From assembly GCA_035531775.1 (NCBI GenBank), contig DATKSG010000075.1:1-48062 (forward strand): a stretch of DNA of 48,062 bases. Reading direction: 5' to 3'. This DNA is from DATKSG01 sp035531775. GTDB taxonomy: Bacteria > Actinomycetota > Acidimicrobiia > Acidimicrobiales > UBA8190. Positions 33,078 to 40,959 of this stretch are shown one piece after another (position 1 is the first letter of the stretch; the number at the start of each line of letters is the position of its first letter). The position numbers were made by a program, and so were the translations under genes. Below the pieces are notes generated by a model. The model saw only the letters and a list, made by a program, of their open reading frames with translations. It made no database searches and had not been told where the DNA came from.

Positions 33078-34582
33078 CGACGCGCCCGGGCGGCGCACGG
33101 CGCCGCGCCAAGGCCACTGTGGTGCTGGTGGCGATGTCGCTCATAGGCAGCGCCTGTGGATCGCGTCTCGGCGGCGGGGCCATGGCCCTGGCCGAGGGAG
33201 CCGGCCACAACGGCTCGGCGTCGGGTGCGAGCGCCTCGGTGAGCGGCAACTCCACCGGGTCCTCGTCCACCGCCGACACCGCCGTGAACTCCACCGCCGG
33301 ATCGGCCGGCGCCGGCGGCAGCGGCGCCTCCTCGACGGCCGGCCCGTCCACGGCGGCCAACGCCGCTGCCGGGTCGACCGGGGCCACTTCGGCCGGGGCC
33401 AACAACTCCACCAGCTGCACCAGCGCCGACAACGGCGGGGCCACCGACACCGGCGTCACGGCCAACCAGATCCTCATCGGCAACATCACGAGCATCACGG
33501 GCGTAGCGCCGGGCCTTACCCAGAGCGCCCAGCAGGCCACCGAAGCCTTCGCCCAGTACGTGAACAGCCAGGGTGGTATCTGCGGCCGGCTGCTCAAGGT
33601 CCAGGCCTTCGACGACGGCAACACCTCGAGCGGCAACTACAGCGATGCCGCCCAGGCGTGCTCGAGCGACTTCGCCATGGTCGGCAACGCATCGGGCTTC
33701 GACGACGGTGGTGCCTCGGCCGTCTCCAGCTGCGGGATCCCCGACGTGGCCGCCGAAGTCTCGACTCACGCCGCTGGCAATGTGGCCGACATCTACGGGG
33801 CCAGCCCCGGCAACGCCCACTACTGGTCCACCGGGCCGGCGGTCTGGCTCAAGAAGACCGATCCCACCGCCGTCACCCACGCGGCCATGATCTACCTGAA
33901 CGTGCCGGCCACCCAGGAGCAGGCGCAGGCGGAGATGTCCACTTACACCAGCGTGGGCTTCAACTACATCTACAGCGCGGCGGTATCGCCCACCGAGCCC
34001 AACTACGCCCCGTACGTGCAGAACATGGAGAGCAAGGGCGTCCAATACGTCACCGAATACTCCGACGACAACTCGGCGGCCCGCCTGGCTCAGGCCATGC
34101 AGCAGGCCAGCTTCGCCCCGCAGGTGGTCGACTGGTTCTCCGAGATGTACTCGCCGGCCTTTCTCCAAGAGGCCCAGGGAACGGCCAACGGCAACCTGGT
34201 GCTCATGGCCACCGCCCCCTACGAGGAAGCCGCCTCCAACCCGGGCATGGCGCTGTTCCTGTCGTGGATGAACCGGGTGGCGCCGGGCTTCACCCACGAC
34301 ATCTTCGCCGAGTTCGCCTGGTCGGCCGGGATGTACTTCCTGCAGGCGGCCAAGGTGGTCGGGGCCCATCTGACGCGCGCCGCCCTGCTGGCGCAGCTGG
34401 CCCAGATCCACCAGCTCCCGGCCAACGACACCGTGCAATACGCCGAGGACTTCGGCCGTCACATCCCGAGCAATTGTTTCGCCTACTTCAAGATCAACGG
34501 GTCGGGCAACGGGTACTCCCGGGTCTATCCGGCGGGCCCCAACAGCCTCGACTGCACCTCCGGCACTGTCGCCCACTATTGA
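33074..34582 (+). CDS. Substrate-binding lipoprotein of Liv-type ABC importer
   Basis: Extracytoplasmic binding protein, 502 aa, about 100 residues longer than typical LivK. The signal peptide ends with lipobox IGSAC (lipidated Cys28). Residues about 31-130 are a Ser/Gly/Ala/Thr-rich linker, long enough to span a thick wall or envelope layer. The Peripla_BP_6 fold begins about residue 130 with ILIGNITSITGVAPG and continues with FAQYVNSQGGICGRLLKV, AACSSDFAMVGN-like and YIYSAAVSPTEPNYAPYV segments. Several cysteines (QACSSD, SSCGIPD, NSNC-type positions) could form disulfides. The next gene is the fused permease after 89 bp. The fold accepts amino acids, amides, urea or aromatic acids; the ligand cannot be read from sequence. 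Confidence 0.85.
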   Translation: MTTRPGGARRRAKATVVLVAMSLIGSACGSRLGGGAMALAEGAGHNGSASGASASVSGNSTGSSSTADTAVNSTAGSAGAGGSGASSTAGPSTAANAAAGSTGATSAGANNSTSCTSADNGGATDTGVTANQILIGNITSITGVAPGLTQSAQQATEAFAQYVNSQGGICGRLLKVQAFDDGNTSSGNYSDAAQACSSDFAMVGNASGFDDGGASAVSSCGIPDVAAEVSTHAAGNVADIYGASPGNAHYWSTGPAVWLKKTDPTAVTHAAMIYLNVPATQEQAQAEMSTYTSVGFNYIYSAAVSPTEPNYAPYVQNMESKGVQYVTEYSDDNSAARLAQAMQQASFAPQVVDWFSEMYSPAFLQEAQGTANGNLVLMATAPYEEAASNPGMALFLSWMNRVAPGFTHDIFAEFAWSAGMYFLQAAKVVGAHLTRAALLAQLAQIHQLPANDTVQYAEDFGRHIPSNCFAYFKINGSGNGYSRVYPAGPNSLDCTSGTVAHY

Positions 34583-34671
34583 GTACGGTCTGCCACCGGT
34601 CCAGGCTTGAACCTCGCTCCCGCCGGTCATTCGCCTCCGGCCGGGAGCCGGCCCGGTAACGGGGAGAGCGC

Positions 34672-36660
34672 GTGAACGAGTTCCTGGCTTTCACCGTGGT
34701 CGGCATCGTGACCGGTGCCGCGTACGCCATCGCCGCCAGTGGCCTGGTGGTGACCTATGCCACCTCGGGCGTCTTCAACATCGCCCACGGTGCCATCGGC
34801 ATGCTCATGGCGTATCTCTATTGGCAGCTGGTGGTGGCCTGGCACTGGCCCATCCTGCTGGCCGCCGTGGTGGTGGTGGGCTTCCTCGCCCCCGTCTTCG
34901 GTGCCGCGGTGGAAATGCTGCTCATGCGCCGGGTGCGCGGACAAGCCCTCTCCATCACCTTGGTGGTAACCATCGCCTTGCTGGTGCTGCTCATCTTCGT
35001 GGCCGACTGGGCGTGGAAGGGGCAGCTGAAAGCGGCGCCCTCGTTCTTCGGCCGGGCCGGGTGGCATCTCACCAGCAAGGTGTTCGTGTCCTGGCACGAG
35101 ACCATGACCGTGATCCTGGCCATGGCCCTGGCCGGCTTCCTACGCCTTCTGCTGTACCGCACCAGGGTGGGCATCGCCATGCGGGCCGTGGTCGACAACC
35201 GCGAACTAGCCGGGCTCAACGGCGCCCGGCCCGCTTGGATGGGCACCTTCAGCTGGGCCCTGGGCTCGGCCACGGCCGCCCTGGCCGGCATCCTGATCGC
35301 CCCCATTTTGGACAACCTGTCGGTGCTGCCGCTCACCTTTTTGGTCGTCTACGCCTACGGGGCGGCCATGCTGGGGCGCCTGCGGAACCTGCCGCTCACC
35401 TTTGCCGGGGCCCTCATCCTGGGCCTCGGCTACTCGTACCTGGTGGGCTATCTCCCCCAGAACGGGTTCTTCGACTCCACCCCGATCCAGGGTCTGAGGC
35501 TGTCGCTTCCGGTGGTGATGCTCTTCGTGGTGCTGCTGGCCATGAAGCAGGACACCATCGAGGGCGGTCGGCTTCGCCCGTGGCGACAGTCGGTGGACGT
35601 GCCCCCGGCCCTGCGTTCGATCAGGGCCGGCGTCGTGCTGGTGGTGGCCGTGGTGGTGGTCCTGCAGTTCCTGTCACCGGGCGACACCGTGAACGTGGGC
35701 CTGGGCCTCGCCTACGCCATCATCGTGCTGTCACTGGTGCCATTGGCCGGGTGGGGCGGGCAGGTGTCGCTGTGCCAGATGACCTTCGCCGGCCTGGGCG
35801 CCTTCGCCATGGCCCGGGTGGGAGGGGGTTCGCTGCTGGGCCTGGTCGCCGCCATGGGCCTGGCCGGTGCCGTGGGCGCGCTGGTGGCTCTGCCAGCCCT
35901 TCGGCTGCGCGGCCTGTACCTGGCCCTGGCCACCTTGGCCTTCGCCGTGGCTATGGACAACATGTTCTTCCCGACCTCGGTGGCCTTCACCTTCGACGGC
36001 TCGATCCACGTCAACCGGCCCAGCCTGTTCGGGTTCCATGTGGCCAGCGATGCGTCGTTCGTGGTGTTCCTGGCCGTGGTCTTCGCCCTGCTGGCGGTCG
36101 GGCTCCTGGCCCTGCGGCGCGGCCCCTTCGGACGCCTGCTGTTGGCCATGAAGGACTCCGAGGCGGCGTGCGCCACCCTGGGCCTCAGCCTCACCACCAC
36201 CAAGCTGGCCGTGTTCTCGTTGTCGGCCGCCGTCGCCGGCCTCGGCGGCGCACTGCTCGGGGCCATGATCACCCAGGCCGGCGCCATCGACTTCGCCTCG
36301 GAGCAGAGCCTGCCCATTCTGTTGCTGGCCGTGATCGGCGGCATGGCCACCACCAGCGGCGCCCTCTTCGGCGGCATGGCCTACGCCCTGGTCGGGTCCA
36401 AGCTCCAAGCGGTGGTGCCGGGAATCCCCAACCTGCAACTGGGCCTCACCGGGCTGGCCGGCATCACCGTAGGCATGAACCCCGACGGCGCCGTGCCGCA
36501 AATGGTGCGCGAATTCCGCCGTCGCTTCCCGTCGGCCGCGGCGGGCACGGGTGGCGGTGACCGCAGTTCGGCGGTCGGCACCGGGACGCCGGTCGGCGTA
36601 AGCGCGGGAGCGGGGATGAGCCCATCCACGGAGCGCGCCGGAGCGCTCGGCACCACATGA
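34672..36660 (+). CDS. livHM: Fused LivH-LivM permease of Liv-type ABC importer
   Basis: Both permease subunits in one 662-aa chain. Residues about 1-300 are LivH-like (TGAAYAIAASGLVVTYATSGVFNIAHGAIGML, shown here in part as GVFNIAHGAIGML; TRVGIAMRAVVDNRELAGLNG as the coupling helix). Residues about 310-640 are LivM-like (LAYAIIVLSLVPLAGWGGQVSL-type opening, AGLGAFAMA, LRLRGLYLALATLAFAVAMD, RRGPFGRLLLAMKDSEAACATLG). Each half keeps its cytoplasmic coupling helix, so one polypeptide should make the whole pore with LivG and LivF. GTG 34672 has GGGGAG upstream. The C-terminal tail after about 610 is Ser/Gly/Thr-rich. The 3' end overlaps the propeller gene (ATGA). Fused LivHM proteins are known in several actinobacteria. 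Confidence 0.9.
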   Translation: MNEFLAFTVVGIVTGAAYAIAASGLVVTYATSGVFNIAHGAIGMLMAYLYWQLVVAWHWPILLAAVVVVGFLAPVFGAAVEMLLMRRVRGQALSITLVVTIALLVLLIFVADWAWKGQLKAAPSFFGRAGWHLTSKVFVSWHETMTVILAMALAGFLRLLLYRTRVGIAMRAVVDNRELAGLNGARPAWMGTFSWALGSATAALAGILIAPILDNLSVLPLTFLVVYAYGAAMLGRLRNLPLTFAGALILGLGYSYLVGYLPQNGFFDSTPIQGLRLSLPVVMLFVVLLAMKQDTIEGGRLRPWRQSVDVPPALRSIRAGVVLVVAVVVVLQFLSPGDTVNVGLGLAYAIIVLSLVPLAGWGGQVSLCQMTFAGLGAFAMARVGGGSLLGLVAAMGLAGAVGALVALPALRLRGLYLALATLAFAVAMDNMFFPTSVAFTFDGSIHVNRPSLFGFHVASDASFVVFLAVVFALLAVGLLALRRGPFGRLLLAMKDSEAACATLGLSLTTTKLAVFSLSAAVAGLGGALLGAMITQAGAIDFASEQSLPILLLAVIGGMATTSGALFGGMAYALVGSKLQAVVPGIPNLQLGLTGLAGITVGMNPDGAVPQMVREFRRRFPSAAAGTGGGDRSSAVGTGTPVGVSAGAGMSPSTERAGALGTT

Positions 36661-37787
36661 GCGCCCCGGCGGCGGGCGGCGGCCCCGACCGCCGGAGCCC
36701 CGACCGCCGGACCAGGCCCACCGGTCGCCAACGACGAGCCGAGGCCCGGCTGTCGGCTGAACAGGCCCGGGCGGCGCACGGCGAACGCAGCGGCTTGCCG
36801 ACCGTGGTGCTGGCCGTCGGCGTGGCCGCTGTCGTCGCCCTGCTGCTCGGGCTCGCCCTGGCCACGGGCTTTCTCACCCCACCCGGCTCGTCGTCGGGCT
36901 CGTCGACCACAGCGGCGGCGTCGACACACATCGTCGTGCGCAGCGACGCCGCCGACGTGGCCTTCGCCTCCGGGTCGGGGTGGTTGGTGGACGACACCAA
37001 GGCAACGATTCGTCGCTTCGACCCCTCGTCGGGAGCCTTCAGGGGCGCGGCGCTGTCCGTCGGGCGCCGACCGGTGGGACTGGCCGCCGGATACGGGCGG
37101 CTCTGGGTGGCAGACGCCGTGGGCAACGCCGTCGACGTTGTGGACCCGACCCGGGCCACCATCGACGGGGGCCCCATCAGTGTGGCCAGCGAGCCGGTGT
37201 CCGTCGCCGCCGGCCTCGGGGGTATATGGGTGGCCAGCCTCGGGGCCAACACGGTGAGCCTTATCGATCCCCGCACCCGCACGGTTACCGCCTCGGTGGC
37301 GCTGCCCGATGGAGCGGTGAGGGTGGCCCTCGGCGACGGGGCGGTGTGGGTGACCGGTGAGACCGACACCCTGACGCGTATCGAACCCCGGCCGCTGGGC
37401 GTGTCGCTGCAATGGCGGTCGATCCGGGTGGGCCAGGGCCCCATCGGCCTGGTGGCGGCGCCCGGCGCGGTGTGGGTGGCCGATGCCCAGTCCGGCGCCG
37501 TCAGCCGGGTAGACCCCACCAGCCTCCGGGTGACCGGAACGTTCCGGGTGGGAGTGGCCGGTGCCACCGGGGTGAGCGACCCCGACCAGGTGGCCGTGTT
37601 CGACGGGTGGGTGTGGGTGACCGACGGCCAGGCCGCCACCGTCACCTCCCTCGACCCCTCGAACGGGCGCCAGCATGGTGCTCCCGCCTCACTGCCCGGC
37701 GCGCCGCGGCGGCTGGTGGAGGCCGACGGGTCGCTGTGGGCCACCACGGCCAACCCCGGCACCGTGGTAACGCTGGTGCCGGGCTGA
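36657..37787 (+). CDS. Membrane-anchored six-bladed beta-propeller protein, Liv operon
   Basis: A 376-aa protein with a basic, disordered cytoplasmic N-terminus (about 1-47), one membrane helix (about 48-72, TVVLAVGVAAVVALLLGLAL) and an extracytoplasmic domain of repeated blades. At least six repeats are seen, each with a [LIV]W[VA] strand: LWVADAVGNAV, IWVASLGANTV, VWVTGETDTL, VWVADAQSGAV, VWVTDGQAATV and LWATTANPGTV, preceded by a more degenerate first blade (GWLVDDTKATI). This is the YncE/Vgb-like or NHL-like propeller layout, used for ligand or protein binding rather than catalysis in most cases. ATG 36657 overlaps the permease stop, so it is translationally coupled and probably works with the transporter. 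Confidence 0.78.
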   Translation: MSAPAAGGGPDRRSPDRRTRPTGRQRRAEARLSAEQARAAHGERSGLPTVVLAVGVAAVVALLLGLALATGFLTPPGSSSGSSTTAAASTHIVVRSDAADVAFASGSGWLVDDTKATIRRFDPSSGAFRGAALSVGRRPVGLAAGYGRLWVADAVGNAVDVVDPTRATIDGGPISVASEPVSVAAGLGGIWVASLGANTVSLIDPRTRTVTASVALPDGAVRVALGDGAVWVTGETDTLTRIEPRPLGVSLQWRSIRVGQGPIGLVAAPGAVWVADAQSGAVSRVDPTSLRVTGTFRVGVAGATGVSDPDQVAVFDGWVWVTDGQAATVTSLDPSNGRQHGAPASLPGAPRRLVEADGSLWATTANPGTVVTLVPG

Positions 37788-37818
37788 GCGGGGCCGGCTT
37801 ACCTCTGGAAGCGCTCGA

Positions 37819-38217
37819 TCACTCCTGCACCAGTTCGATCAGGGTGCCGAGGGCGCCTTTCGGATGGACGAAGGCGACCGTTGTGCCACGCGACCCCGGG
37901 CGCGGCGCCTCGTCGATGAGCCGCCCCCCCGCAGCGCGCACCGACTCCAGCGCAGCGGCGCAGTCGGCCACCCGGTAGCCCACATGGTGCAAGCCCTCGC
38001 CTCGCTGCTCGAGGAACTTGGCCACCGGTGAGTCCGGGCGCGTGGGGCACACCAACTGGATGTAGGAGTCGGCCACGGCCAGCAACGCCTCTTCCACTCC
38101 GTCGGACTCGACCCGCTCGCGATGAGCCAGCTCCGCCCCGAAGCTCTGGCGGTAGTAGTCGAGGGCGGCGTCGAGGTCGCGCACGGCTATCGCCACGTGG
38201 TCGATCTCGGTGAGCAT
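37819..38217 (-). CDS. mce: Ethylmalonyl-/methylmalonyl-CoA epimerase
   Basis: VOC-superfamily metalloenzyme of 132 aa interconverting the (2R) and (2S) forms of methylmalonyl-CoA, and of ethylmalonyl-CoA in the ethylmalonyl-CoA pathway. It opens with IDHVAIAVRDLDAALDYYRQ (metal-binding His), has GLHHVGYRVAD in the middle (second His) and LGTLIELVQE at the end (metal-binding Glu). It lies 35 bp downstream of ccr on the same strand, which favours a role on ethylmalonyl-CoA, the product of Ccr. ATG 38217 has no strong Shine-Dalgarno. The open frame continues far upstream to 39006 but that part is antisense-frame material inside ccr and is rejected. Confidence 0.9.
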   Translation of the reverse strand: MLTEIDHVAIAVRDLDAALDYYRQSFGAELAHRERVESDGVEEALLAVADSYIQLVCPTRPDSPVAKFLEQRGEGLHHVGYRVADCAAALESVRAAGGRLIDEAPRPGSRGTTVAFVHPKGALGTLIELVQE

Positions 38218-38252
38218 CCCGGCCGGAGAGCCCCCGCCGTGCGCCGCCGCGC

Positions 38253-39590
38253 TCACCCGTGGCTCCGGAACAGCCCGATGCGGTCTTCGCCCACGCGGGC
38301 GCGCAACTCGGGGTCGTCGATGCCGAGGCCTTCCCCAGGTGCCAGGCACAGCACGCCGATCTTTCCCTCGTGGAGGTTGTGGTGCACCTGGTACGCCGCC
38401 TCTCCCACGTGTTCCAGGTCGTAGACAGCCGAAGTCGTCGGCATCACGCGGCCCTGACAGATGAGCTGGTTGGCATCCCAGGCCTCGCGGTAGTTGGCGA
38501 AGTGCGAGCCCTTGATGGTCTTGAGCTTCATCCACAGGTGCCGGTTGTCGTACTCGATCATGTAGCCCGAGGTGGCGGCGCACGTGACAATTAGCCCACC
38601 GCGCTTGGCTGTGAACACCGAAGCGCCCATGGTCTGGCGGCCCGGGTGTTCGAAGACGATGTCGGGGTCGTCGCCGGTGAGCGAGCGCACGTCCTTGCCG
38701 AACCGGCGCCACTCGGCCTCGTCCTGGGTGTGCTCGTCCTTCCAGAACCGGTACCCGGCCGCCTTGCGGTCGATGACCGCCTCCACACCGAGGTTGTGCA
38801 GGAGCTTGGCCTTCTCCGGCGTGGAGACGACCCCGATCGGTATCCCGCCGCCGTTCAGCACGTGCTGAACGGCATAGCCACCGAGGCCACCCGAGGCGCC
38901 CCACACGAGCACCCGGTCGCCCTGCTTCATGGCCGCCCCGTTGCGCGACACCAACATCCGGTAGGCGGTCGAGTTGCACAGGGCGTTCACGGCCGCCTCC
39001 TCCCAAGTGAGGTGCGTCGCCTTGGGCATGAGCTGGTTGGCCTTCACCAGAGCCAGGTCGGCCAAACCCCCGAAGTTCGACTCGAAGCCCCAGATGCGCT
39101 GATTGGCGGCCAGCATTGAGTCATCATGGGCCGAGGGGTCCTGGTCGTCCACGTAGTTGCAGTGGATGGTGACCTTGTCGCCGGGCTTCCAGTTCCGCAC
39201 GGCCGAGCCCACCCGCAGCACCACGCCCGAAGCGTCGGACCCCACCACGTGGTACGGCAGGGCATGGCGCGCTCCCCAGGCGCTCTCCTTGCCCAGGCGG
39301 TCAAGGAAGGCGAAGGTGGGCAGGGGCTCGAAGATCGACGTCCACACGGTGTTGAAGTTGATGGCCGACGCCATAACGGCCACGTACGCCTCATCGGGGG
39401 CCAGCTCGGGGACGGCCACCTCCTCGACGTGCAACGACGTCCGGGGGTCTTTGTCCTCCGAGGCCACCCCGGCGAACATGTCGACCTCGTCGCGCCGGAC
39501 CAGGGCGGCGCGGTAGGACTCAGGCAGGGCCATGGCGCCGATGTCGTCGCCGCCGGCGCCGGCCAGGATGGCGTCGCGTAGTGCTTGCAT
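38253..39590 (-). CDS. ccr: Crotonyl-CoA carboxylase/reductase
   Basis: NADPH- and CO2-dependent conversion of crotonyl-CoA to ethylmalonyl-CoA, the key reaction of the ethylmalonyl-CoA pathway; 445 aa, as expected. MDR fold with VLVWGASGGLGGYAVQHV as the NADPH site. The CO2-pocket residues known from Kitasatospora Ccr (N81, F170, E171, H365) have counterparts at N80 (SAINFNTVW), F169-E170 (IWGFESNFGG) and H363 (KGSHFANYREAWDAN), so it should carboxylate rather than only reduce. ATG 39590 has TATCGT (39604-39599) 8 nt upstream. The epimerase gene follows, and the divergent neighbour is an acetyl-CoA acetyltransferase gene. Some actinobacteria use Ccr for polyketide extender units instead; no polyketide synthase is present in this window. 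Confidence 0.94.
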   Translation of the reverse strand: MQALRDAILAGAGGDDIGAMALPESYRAALVRRDEVDMFAGVASEDKDPRTSLHVEEVAVPELAPDEAYVAVMASAINFNTVWTSIFEPLPTFAFLDRLGKESAWGARHALPYHVVGSDASGVVLRVGSAVRNWKPGDKVTIHCNYVDDQDPSAHDDSMLAANQRIWGFESNFGGLADLALVKANQLMPKATHLTWEEAAVNALCNSTAYRMLVSRNGAAMKQGDRVLVWGASGGLGGYAVQHVLNGGGIPIGVVSTPEKAKLLHNLGVEAVIDRKAAGYRFWKDEHTQDEAEWRRFGKDVRSLTGDDPDIVFEHPGRQTMGASVFTAKRGGLIVTCAATSGYMIEYDNRHLWMKLKTIKGSHFANYREAWDANQLICQGRVMPTTSAVYDLEHVGEAAYQVHHNLHEGKIGVLCLAPGEGLGIDDPELRARVGEDRIGLFRSHG

Positions 39591-39728
39591 GGGCGAGCAC
39601 GATACCCGGCTGGTCCCGGGGTCACCCCCCAGGCGCCCGGCGGACTGGCCAAGGGCCGTCCGGGCCCCCGTAGAATGACGGCCCCAGGCGCCCGTCGGGG
39701 TCGCCCACCCCTTGTAGCGGAGGATTCC
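39591..39728. promoter_or_regulatory. Divergent promoter region ccr / thiolase
   Basis: Minus strand: TATCGT (39604-39599), 8 nt before the ccr ATG. Plus strand: TAGAAT (39671-39676), then a leader of about 45 nt and the Shine-Dalgarno GCGGAGGA (39717-39724) before the thiolase ATG. So one side looks leaderless and the other leadered. The CCCCGGG/CCCCAGG-rich centre (39615-39665) shows no obvious operator. Confidence 0.5.
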
Positions 39729-40913
39729 ATGCCCGGTTCGGTCATCGTGGCGGGGGCCCGCACCCCCATAGGCAAGCTGTCAGGCGCCCTGGGCGGGTTC
39801 AGCGCCATGGACCTCGGCGGCTTCGCCATCGCCGCCGCCCTGGAGCGCGCCGGCGTGGCCGCCGACGCCGTCGACTACGTCTTCATGGGCCAGGTCCTCC
39901 AGGCCGGGCAGGGCCAGATCACCGCACGCCAGGCCGCCACCAAGGCGGGTATCCCCATGTCGATCCCGGCCACCACCATCAACAAGGTGTGCCTGTCGGG
40001 CCTCAATGCCATCTACCTGGCCGACCTGCTGATCCAGGCCGGCGAGGCCGAAGTGGTGGTGGCCGGCGGCATGGAGTCGATGACCAAGGCGCCGCACCTC
40101 CTGCCCGATGCGAGATCGGGCTACCGCCTCGGTGACGGGTCGCTGGTCGACTCGATGATGTACGACGGCCTCTACTGCCAGTTCGACCACTGCGCCATGG
40201 GGCTCGGCACCGAGCGCTACAACCAGGAGGCGAAGATCACCCGTGAAGCGCAGGACGCATTCTCGGCCCTCAGCCACGAGCGGGCGGCGGCGGCCATGAA
40301 GGACGGGCGCCTGGCCGACGAGATCGCTCCGGTGGCCGTCCCCCAGCGCAAGGGCGACCCCGTAGTGGTCGACACCGACGAGGGTGTCCGGCCCGGCACC
40401 ACGGCCGAGTCGCTGGGGAGCCTGCGCCCCGCCTTCGACGCCTCGGGCACCATCACGGCCGGCAACGCCAGCCAGATCTCCGACGGTGGCGCCGCGGTGG
40501 TGGTGACGTCCCGGGCCCGAGCCGAAGCGCTCGGGGTCACGCCCCTCGGGGAAGTGGTGAGCTACGCGCAGGTGGCCGGGCCCAACGCGTCGCTGCTGCT
40601 ACAGCCGGCCAACGCCACCAACCAGGCCCTGGCCAAGGCCGGCTTGACGGTGGGCGACGTCGACCTCTTCGAGATCAACGAGGCCTTCGCCGCCGTGGGC
40701 CTGGCCTCCATGGCCGACCTCGGCATCTCCGAAGACGTCACCAACGTGAACGGCGGGGCCATCGCCCTGGGCCATCCCATCGGCATGTCCGGCGCCCGCC
40801 TGGCGCTCACCATCCTCCACGAGCTCAAGCGCCGCGACGGATCGGTCGGCGCCGTGAGCCTGTGCGGTGGCGGCGGCCAGGGCGACGCCCTGGTCGTGCG
40901 CACCATGCGCTGA
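39729..40913 (+). CDS. Acetyl-CoA C-acetyltransferase (thiolase)
   Basis: Biosynthetic-type thiolase of 394 aa, condensing two acetyl-CoA to acetoacetyl-CoA. The nucleophile is C88 (INKVCLSGLNAI), the acid/base histidine is in GGAIALGHPIGMSGARL, and the second cysteine is in SLCGGGGQGDALV near the end. VAGGMESMTKAPHLL and LFEINEAFAAVGLASMADL are complete. ATG 39729 is set by the Shine-Dalgarno GCGGAGGA; the frame upstream to 39585 is rejected. Divergent position from ccr suggests joint control with the ethylmalonyl-CoA pathway, where it would supply acetoacetyl-CoA. A catabolic 3-ketoacyl-CoA thiolase role cannot be excluded. Confidence 0.92.
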   Translation: MPGSVIVAGARTPIGKLSGALGGFSAMDLGGFAIAAALERAGVAADAVDYVFMGQVLQAGQGQITARQAATKAGIPMSIPATTINKVCLSGLNAIYLADLLIQAGEAEVVVAGGMESMTKAPHLLPDARSGYRLGDGSLVDSMMYDGLYCQFDHCAMGLGTERYNQEAKITREAQDAFSALSHERAAAAMKDGRLADEIAPVAVPQRKGDPVVVDTDEGVRPGTTAESLGSLRPAFDASGTITAGNASQISDGGAAVVVTSRARAEALGVTPLGEVVSYAQVAGPNASLLLQPANATNQALAKAGLTVGDVDLFEINEAFAAVGLASMADLGISEDVTNVNGGAIALGHPIGMSGARLALTILHELKRRDGSVGAVSLCGGGGQGDALVVRTMR

Positions 40914-40959
40914 GGCTCCCTCGGCGCCGGGGCACACCCCGGTACTATCAATGCGACCC

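Noticed and set aside
32948..34630. Minus-strand 560-codon frame opposite the binding-protein gene
   Set aside because: Gly/Val/His-rich antisense translation without recognisable domains.
40951..40959. ATG 40951 as the methyltransferase start
   Set aside because: Only 2 nt after the TACTAT box, too close for transcription to include it; 40960 is more likely, though with an 11-nt spacing this remains uncertain.
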